Origin: Hahella sp018986435
GTDB lineage: Bacteria; Pseudomonadota; Gammaproteobacteria; Pseudomonadales; Oleiphilaceae
Length of the DNA: 64,000 bases
NCBI RefSeq assembly: GCF_050749805.1
Contig: NZ_CP192738.1
Coordinates: 124,001-188,000 of the forward strand
Reading direction: 5' to 3'
The notes beneath the pieces were generated by a model. That model saw nothing but the letters and a program-made list of their open reading frames with translations. It was not told the DNA's origin and ran no database searches. Each line of letters starts with the position of its first letter. The stretch's first letter is position 1. Positions 59,283-64,000 of the stretch are shown piece by piece. The position numbers and the translations under genes were made by a program.

Positions 59283-60284
59283 TCACATCAGCCACATGAT
59301 AGCGCCGTCACATTCTATTTTGCGTGACGTGAACAGTTCGATGACTTCCGCATTGGTCTGGGCGTGCAGAGACCATTCTGAAATGGAGAACCTGCCGCCT
59401 CCCGCCACCAGCATGGGCAGCATCATCTGATCCGTCAGATGCTCATCCAATACCGCGTTGCTGTCCAGGTAGGTTTTCACCTTCTGGCTGAGCAACTTGG
59501 ACACCAGCTCCGCCCGTCTTCGCACCTGACCCAGTTCGGAAAGACAGATACGATGGCCGTCGAATTGCAGGTCCACCGCCAGCAGATTGCCGGCGCAGCC
59601 TGCTTCCGGCTTGCGTTGCCGTGACTCATGCACCGGGTGTTCGCGCAAAGATAAGTACGCCTGTACTTCCCGCTCGCCCACTTTGCCGGGAATGTTATAG
59701 CAGTAGGCGGTCAGGCGGCTGTGGTTCAGCTCGCCGCGCTCTAGCCGCTCAATCGGCTGCAAAGCTTCCGGCTGTATGCGAATGCGCCATTTACCGCCGC
59801 CAGCGGGCATAAAGCCCCAACGCTCTGTTTCCACTTCGATTTTAGCTCCCATATCCCGCAGCAGCGGCAGGAAGGAGCGTTCAATTTCCGTAAGAGGCGG
59901 TGCGAACGGGTTATGGGTGCCGCCGCCGAATTCCACGGTAGAGGCTCCTTCCGCCTGTAACAGAGGCAGTAATACGGTTTGGAACACCAGCGCCGTGCTG
60001 CCTGCGCTACCCACATCGAATTTGTAATCGCCGCCCTTTATCGAGCCGGGTTTGAACGTCAGCCGGGAGGAGCCCAGTTCCGCCCCGTCTACTTTGGCGC
60101 CGCATATCGCCTGGGCGGCCTTAACGCAGGTCAGATGCTGACGCATCAGGCCTGGTTTGGGGCGCTTGCCGCGAATATGGTTAATTTCTATTTCTTTGCC
60201 GTACAGCATGGCCAGGGTCAGGGAGGATCTCAGAATCTGTCCTCCGCCTTCGCCCATGCGTCCGTCTATTACTATTTTATCCAT
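59283..60284 (-). CDS. rtcA: RNA 3'-terminal phosphate cyclase
   Basis: A 333-residue enzyme of the RtcA fold that turns an RNA 3'-phosphate into a 2',3'-cyclic phosphate using ATP. It has DGRMGEGGGQILRSSLTLAML at its start, the TFKPGSIKGGDYKFDVGSAGSTALV region, FGGGTHNPFAPPL and DEHLTDQMMLPM, whose His is the residue adenylated in E. coli RtcA. It lies 49 bases after rtcB on the same strand and should be transcribed from the sigma-54 promoter ahead of rtcB. Confidence 0.95.
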   Translation of the reverse strand: MDKIVIDGRMGEGGGQILRSSLTLAMLYGKEIEINHIRGKRPKPGLMRQHLTCVKAAQAICGAKVDGAELGSSRLTFKPGSIKGGDYKFDVGSAGSTALVFQTVLLPLLQAEGASTVEFGGGTHNPFAPPLTEIERSFLPLLRDMGAKIEVETERWGFMPAGGGKWRIRIQPEALQPIERLERGELNHSRLTAYCYNIPGKVGEREVQAYLSLREHPVHESRQRKPEAGCAGNLLAVDLQFDGHRICLSELGQVRRRAELVSKLLSQKVKTYLDSNAVLDEHLTDQMMLPMLVAGGGRFSISEWSLHAQTNAEVIELFTSRKIECDGAIMWLM

Positions 60285-60333
60285 CTTAAATACCGTACAA
60301 CTTATTGCGTCAGCGGCATGACGCCGCCTCTCT

Positions 60334-61572
60334 TCAACCTTTTACGCAAACCACCTGTCTCAGCGTATGCACGACTTCAACCAGGTCGGACTGCGCCGCC
60401 ATCACGGCGTCGATGTCTTTGTAAGCGGAAGGCGTTTCGTCCACTACCGCCGCGTCTTTTCGGCATTCCACATGCGCTGTGGCGCGAGCGTGCTCTTCTA
60501 CGGATACGCGCTTTTTCGCCTCGGTGCGGGACATCACTCTTCCTGCGCCGTGGCTACAGCTACAGAAGCTTTCCGCGTTGCCTTTTCCGCGCACGATGTA
60601 GGAGCGGGCTCCCATGCTGCCTGGGATAATACCCAGCTGGCCTTCCTGTGCGCTTACTGCGCCTTTTCGGGTCAACCACACGTTTTTCCCGTAGTGGTTT
60701 TCCTTCTGCACATAGTTATGGTGACAGTTCACCGCTTCCAGCTCGGCGATTACCGGCTTGTTCAACGTAACCGCCAAGGCGTTCAGCGCCCGTTGCATCA
60801 TCGCCTGACGGTTGATGCGCGCGAAATCCTGCGCCCAGCCAACAGCTTGCACATAGTCGTTGAAGTAATCGGTTCCCTCCGCCAGATAGGCCAGATCTTT
60901 ATCCGGCAGGTTTACGAAGAAGCGCTCCATTTCTTTCTTCGCCAGCTTGATGAAATGCTCGCCGATACGATTCCCAACGCCGCGGGAACCGGAGTGCAGC
61001 ATAATCCATACGTCGTTGTTCTCATCCAGACACACCTCGATGAAGTGGTTACCGGTTCCCAGGGTTCCCAGGTGGTTCACGTTGTTGGTGTTTTTCAAAA
61101 CCGGGTGCTTTTCGCACAGGATTTTAAAACGATCCGCCAACTCATGAGTCCAACGAGCGCCTACATCCTCTGGAATATCATGCCAGGAACCCCGGTCGCG
61201 TCGTCCTGGCTGACGGCCATGGGGTATCGCCGCTTCTATCGCGCTACGCAGCGCTCCCAGAGAGTCCGGCAACTGGGTTGCATGCACGTCGGTCTTCACC
61301 GCCATCATTCCACAACCGATATCCACTCCCACCGCAGCGGGAATAATGGCGCCGGAAGTGGGAATAACAGAGCCGATGGTCGCGCCTTTACCTAAGTGCA
61401 CGTCCGGCATCGCAGCCACCCACTTATGAATAAACGGCAGGGACGCAATGTTTCTTAATTGCTTGCGCGCTTCCGGTTCGAATGGAACGCCGTTGGTCCA
61501 GCTTTTGATCGGAACGCCTTTTTCTACGTTAGTTACTTCGTAGGGCATTTGGGGTTTTGTGCTTTGCATCAT
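60334..61572 (-). CDS. rtcB: RNA-splicing ligase RtcB
   Basis: A 412-residue tRNA-type ligase that joins RNA 2',3'-cyclic phosphate or 3'-phosphate ends to 5'-OH ends using GTP and Mn. Metal-binding features are MPDVHLGKG, GVDIGCGM (C87) and the HLGTLGTGNHFIEV stretch; the guanylated His lies in CSHGAGRVMSR near 340. I chose the tandem-ATG start at 61572, with AAAGG 7 bases upstream, over the frame start at 61647 which gives 25 residues unlike other RtcBs. It is normal in length. Confidence 0.96.
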   Translation of the reverse strand: MMQSTKPQMPYEVTNVEKGVPIKSWTNGVPFEPEARKQLRNIASLPFIHKWVAAMPDVHLGKGATIGSVIPTSGAIIPAAVGVDIGCGMMAVKTDVHATQLPDSLGALRSAIEAAIPHGRQPGRRDRGSWHDIPEDVGARWTHELADRFKILCEKHPVLKNTNNVNHLGTLGTGNHFIEVCLDENNDVWIMLHSGSRGVGNRIGEHFIKLAKKEMERFFVNLPDKDLAYLAEGTDYFNDYVQAVGWAQDFARINRQAMMQRALNALAVTLNKPVIAELEAVNCHHNYVQKENHYGKNVWLTRKGAVSAQEGQLGIIPGSMGARSYIVRGKGNAESFCSCSHGAGRVMSRTEAKKRVSVEEHARATAHVECRKDAAVVDETPSAYKDIDAVMAAQSDLVEVVHTLRQVVCVKG

Positions 61573-61664
61573 TCTCAAACCTTTTTGGTGGGACTCGCTT
61601 GTCCCGGAGCAACTGTATTTGGATGAATCGCCTTGCAGCAGGTTCATCTTGATACCATTACTAT

Positions 61665-61681
61665 TACAAAAGCTGGGCCAA
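61665..61681 (-). promoter_or_regulatory. Sigma-54 promoter of rtcBA
   Basis: On the minus strand TTGGCCCAGCTTTTGTA matches the -24/-12 consensus: GG and the T-run/TG elements lie at the required 12-base spacing, with only three deviations. It is about 90 bases before the rtcB ATG. Since RtcR is a sigma-54 activator, this fits well. Confidence 0.8.
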
Positions 61682-61682
61682 C

Positions 61683-61711
61683 TTTTCTCATATACTTAAC
61701 TATATGAAAAA
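61683..61711 (-). promoter_or_regulatory. Candidate RtcR enhancer-like inverted repeat
   Basis: CATATA at 61689-61694 and TATATG at 61701-61706 form an inverted repeat with a 6-base spacer, extended by TTTTCT and GAAAAA flanks, immediately upstream of the -24 box. It is close for a typical activator site, so a more distant site in the A/T-rich sequence to 61770 is possible too. The assignment to RtcR is inferred from position. Confidence 0.4.
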
Positions 61712-61774
61712 TAAGAATATATAGAATATTGTCGAAATATGTCGTTGAATAAATATATCTATTTAGATAGAGAT

Positions 61775-63364
61775 TTATGTTTTTAGATTATCGAATTCCA
61801 GATCGAACTTACTCAGATACTGCCGTAGACGATGAGAGTCGTTACTGGAGCTTTTACGCAATCTTGAACGGTTGAAGAGCTGGCGCCCCGCCTCCGACAA
61901 GGAGCGGCTATCACGGCAGAGCGCAATCACACTGCGTAACTGATATTGGTCGAAGGCGTCAATTTCCGCCACCTGTTCAGGGGACAGGTAGTCTTCCAAT
62001 GGCGGCAGAGACTCCTGAGCGCTGCTGCGTCGCCAGAATCGCCGTAGACGGTCGCACTCTTCATCCACCAGCGTTTCGTTGATGCGGCCGCCTTCAGAGA
62101 GTGTGGCCATGCGCTGTACACAGGCGTTCAGGTCGCGGAAATTACCTTGCCATAAGGAATCCGGTTGTTGCGCGAAATGCAGAAATCTGGCCCGGGCGGC
62201 TTTATTGAAGCTGACCTTATGACCTAACTGCTGCTCGGCTTTTTGTAGCTCATACTCCAGGTTAGGCTCTATGTCTTCGCGGCGGTCTTTTAATCCGGGG
62301 AGTTCATAACTCCACAGATTGATGCGGGCCAGCAGGTCCTCCCGAAAGCTGCCATTGTCAACCTGCTTCTGCAGGTCGCGATTGGTGCCGGCAATAAGCT
62401 GGAAGTCGCTGTGCGCAGGATTGTCGGAACCGACGGGGTAGAAGCGCTTCTCTTCAATGGCGTGTAACAACATCGCCTGTTCATCCAGGCCCAGTTCGCC
62501 GATTTCATCCAGGAACAGCAATCCCTGATCGGCTTTGGCGAGCAGGCCCTTGCGAGCGGTCTGCGCACCGGTGAAAGCGCCCTTGTTGTGGCCGAACAGC
62601 GCCGACATAGCGCTGTCGCCACGTAGCGTGGCGCAGTTGACTGATACAAATTCACCTCTGACGGAGCCGCGGATTTTCTTCAGCTCAAAAATCTTGCCGG
62701 CGAGCTGGGATTTGCCTGCCCCAGTGGGGCCGGTGATCAGAATCGGCGCCTGGGAGCGAATCGCCACCCGTTCGATTTGCTGGATCATGGCGTTGAAGCG
62801 GGCGTTGCGGGTCGCTATGCCTGATTTGAGAAACTCTGTCCCTTCCAACTGCTGGCGCCTGAAGCGTGAGCTGATGGCGTCGTATTTGGAGAGGTCGAGA
62901 TCAATCAGATGATATTTTCCAGCGGCGACGCGCTCGCCCCGGTCTGGAGAGGTCTGCAAAATCTGCGCGGGAATGTAATTCGCTTCACATAGCAGGAACC
63001 AGCAAATCTGCGCAACATGAGTGCCGGTGGTGATATGCAGTAGATAACGCTCTTCATCTGGCTTGAAAGGATAGTTTTCGGCGAAATCCAGCAGCGTGCT
63101 GTAAACCTGTTCGAAGTCCCAGGGATCGCTGAAACTGACCTGGCGCAGGCTCACTTCTGTATCCGGCGATACAGTCTCGATATCCGCGCCCACGTTATTG
63201 GCCAGGCGTGAGTCTCTGGCGTCATGCAGCAGCTCTATGCGATCAATCAGCAGGTCCTGTTGCATGAATATGCCGACGGTCGGTCTCCAGGTTTCCCAGC
63301 GCGCAGGCCCCTTGCCGCGTTTATCCATGGTGGTGCCCAGCAGACCGATGACTACGTTTTTCAT
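61775..63364 (-). CDS. rtcR: RtcR: CARF-domain sigma-54 activator of the rtc operon
   Basis: A 529-residue regulator closely resembling E. coli RtcR along its length. The N-terminal CARF-type ligand domain (about 1-165) holds HITTGTHVAQICWFLL (T113-G-T-H116). A sigma-54 AAA+ domain follows, with Walker A GPTGAGKS (212-219), GAFTGA (262-267) and LFLDEIGELG, and a C-terminal helix-turn-helix region. The CARF part is held to sense RNA ends such as cyclic-phosphate fragments. It precedes rtcB in the same direction, whereas in E. coli rtcR is divergent. Confidence 0.95.
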   Translation of the reverse strand: MKNVVIGLLGTTMDKRGKGPARWETWRPTVGIFMQQDLLIDRIELLHDARDSRLANNVGADIETVSPDTEVSLRQVSFSDPWDFEQVYSTLLDFAENYPFKPDEERYLLHITTGTHVAQICWFLLCEANYIPAQILQTSPDRGERVAAGKYHLIDLDLSKYDAISSRFRRQQLEGTEFLKSGIATRNARFNAMIQQIERVAIRSQAPILITGPTGAGKSQLAGKIFELKKIRGSVRGEFVSVNCATLRGDSAMSALFGHNKGAFTGAQTARKGLLAKADQGLLFLDEIGELGLDEQAMLLHAIEEKRFYPVGSDNPAHSDFQLIAGTNRDLQKQVDNGSFREDLLARINLWSYELPGLKDRREDIEPNLEYELQKAEQQLGHKVSFNKAARARFLHFAQQPDSLWQGNFRDLNACVQRMATLSEGGRINETLVDEECDRLRRFWRRSSAQESLPPLEDYLSPEQVAEIDAFDQYQLRSVIALCRDSRSLSEAGRQLFNRSRLRKSSSNDSHRLRQYLSKFDLEFDNLKT

Positions 63365-63497
63365 ATGATCTTTTTCGATAAATGGTTACAGACAGCGATC
63401 ATATTCTCCGAAGGCCGAGAGGAAGGCAACTTGATAGCTGGAGTGTATGTTTGTAGGGATTAAGGTGGAGAGGGGCGGGAAGTCTATGGGTGAGTAT

Positions 63498-63521
63498 AAA
63501 AAAGGCCGCGCAAAGGCGGCC
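63498..63521 (-). terminator. Terminator of the symporter gene
   Basis: GGCCGC at 63504-63509 and GCGGCC at 63516-63521 form a 6-bp GC stem around a 6-base loop; on the minus strand six T residues (63498-63503) follow. Confidence 0.9.
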
Positions 63522-63540
63522 ACAGGGGTTTATGAGATCG

Positions 63541-64000
63541 TTAAGTTCTAACCGCCGCCATTTTGACGGTGGCGAAATGCTCATTGGTCAACTTGACCAG
63601 AATGGGCGACAACAGCAATAGCGACAGCAGGTTGGGGATGGCCATGAAAGCGTTGAAGACATCGCCGACCAACCAGACGAATTCCAGCTGCGCCAGCGCG
63701 CCGATCATGACGCACAGGGTGCTTAGCAGACGGTAAGGAATAATCGCGGCGGAGCCCATCAAGTACTCCCAGCATTTCTCGCCGTAATAAGCCCAACCGA
63801 GGATGGTGGTGAAGGCGAAAACGATCAACTGGATCGCCAGCAGATATTCGCCGAACCCCGGCATCGCCGCCGCAAACGCGCTGGCGGTGAGCGCTGCGCC
63901 GGACATGCCGCTTTCCCAGACGCCGCTGGTGATCAACGCCAGGCCGGTCAGGGTGCAGACAATAATGGTATCGATGAAAGTACCCATCATGCCGATAAGA
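63541..64000 (-). CDS. Alanine/sodium symporter family protein, 3' part (runs off the window)
   Basis: About 153 C-terminal residues of an AGCS-family (alanine or glycine:cation symporter) protein. The frame continues to the window edge with LIG before the visible MMGTFIDTIIVCTLTGL, the conserved transmembrane stretch of this family. Then come LTASAFAAAMPGFGEYLLAIQLIVFAFTTILGWAYYGEKCWEYL and a PYRLLSTLCVMIGALAQLEFVWLVGDVFNAFMAIPNLLSLLLLS segment. It imports an amino acid with Na+. The gene ends with its own terminator. Confidence 0.9.
   Translation of the reverse strand, partial: LIGMMGTFIDTIIVCTLTGLALITSGVWESGMSGAALTASAFAAAMPGFGEYLLAIQLIVFAFTTILGWAYYGEKCWEYLMGSAAIIPYRLLSTLCVMIGALAQLEFVWLVGDVFNAFMAIPNLLSLLLLSPILVKLTNEHFATVKMAAVRT

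Overview
The window reads as chromosomal DNA of a marine gammaproteobacterium. RtcR/RtcB/RtcA, a YehZYXW-type osmoprotectant importer, SrkA, PdxJ, KptA, RecQ and a thiC-thiO-thiS-thiG-thiDE operon all look gammaproteobacterial, and the many secreted or lipid-anchored proteins fit Oceanospirillales such as Hahellaceae. That assignment is an inference from protein style, not from an alignment. Most of the window is dense, moderately GC-rich and ordinary. I saw no tRNA, rRNA, IS element, prophage or CRISPR array.

Layout. 1-607: 3' end of an unknown Lys/Ala-rich protein. 711-3376: a membrane haem-type (CxxCH) HAMP sensor followed by a Ser/Thr protein kinase with a duplicated C-terminal module. 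3430-4812: a PstS-like/OmpA fusion preceded by a clear Pho box. 5081-10435: Lcl-type protein, SrkA kinase, large DUF2339 membrane protein. 10439-18760: dienelactone hydrolase, PhoX phosphatase, desaturase, multidomain secreted nuclease, DUF2461, SDR, LysE exporter. 18897-20942: Cys-rich unknown, KptA, PdxJ. 21121-24675: a tandem pair of secreted paralogues, each with an internal repeat. 24824-30062: DUF4153 membrane protein and an AT-richer patch of lipoproteins plus a DUF4105 protein.

30149-35884: TPP riboswitch and thiamine operon, with an apparent Shine-Dalgarno-sequestering stem before thiC. 35952-43471: DUF1330, amino-acid-type binding protein, MsbA-like ABC exporter, PEP-CTERM-like surface protein, secreted endo/exonuclease-type hydrolase, DUF4399, DUF2959 and a small unknown. 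43795-47597: hot-dog thioesterase; a redox operon (peroxiredoxin-glutaredoxin, lipoamide-dehydrogenase-like flavoprotein, CBS protein); a small RRM protein. 47845-47973 carries a promoter, three hairpins and a terminator, and is a candidate small RNA. 48253-52384: lectin-type lipoprotein and RecQ. 52390-56295: osmoprotectant ABC importer. 56782-59214: DUF1127-like protein and a small membrane/TPR operon. 59283-63364: the RNA repair genes rtcA, rtcB and rtcR with a sigma-54 promoter. 63541-64000: 3' end of an alanine/sodium symporter.

Two themes link distant loci. The first is phosphate scavenging: the PstS-OmpA fusion, PhoX and the secreted nuclease each have a CTGTCAT element 50-60 nt before the start codon, in the same orientation. 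The second is RNA end processing: KptA near 20 kb, and RtcR/RtcB/RtcA near 60 kb. The strongest candidates for undescribed biology are the tandem paralogue pair at 21-24.7 kb, the small-RNA-like unit at 47.9 kb and the haem sensor/kinase pair at 0.7-3.4 kb.
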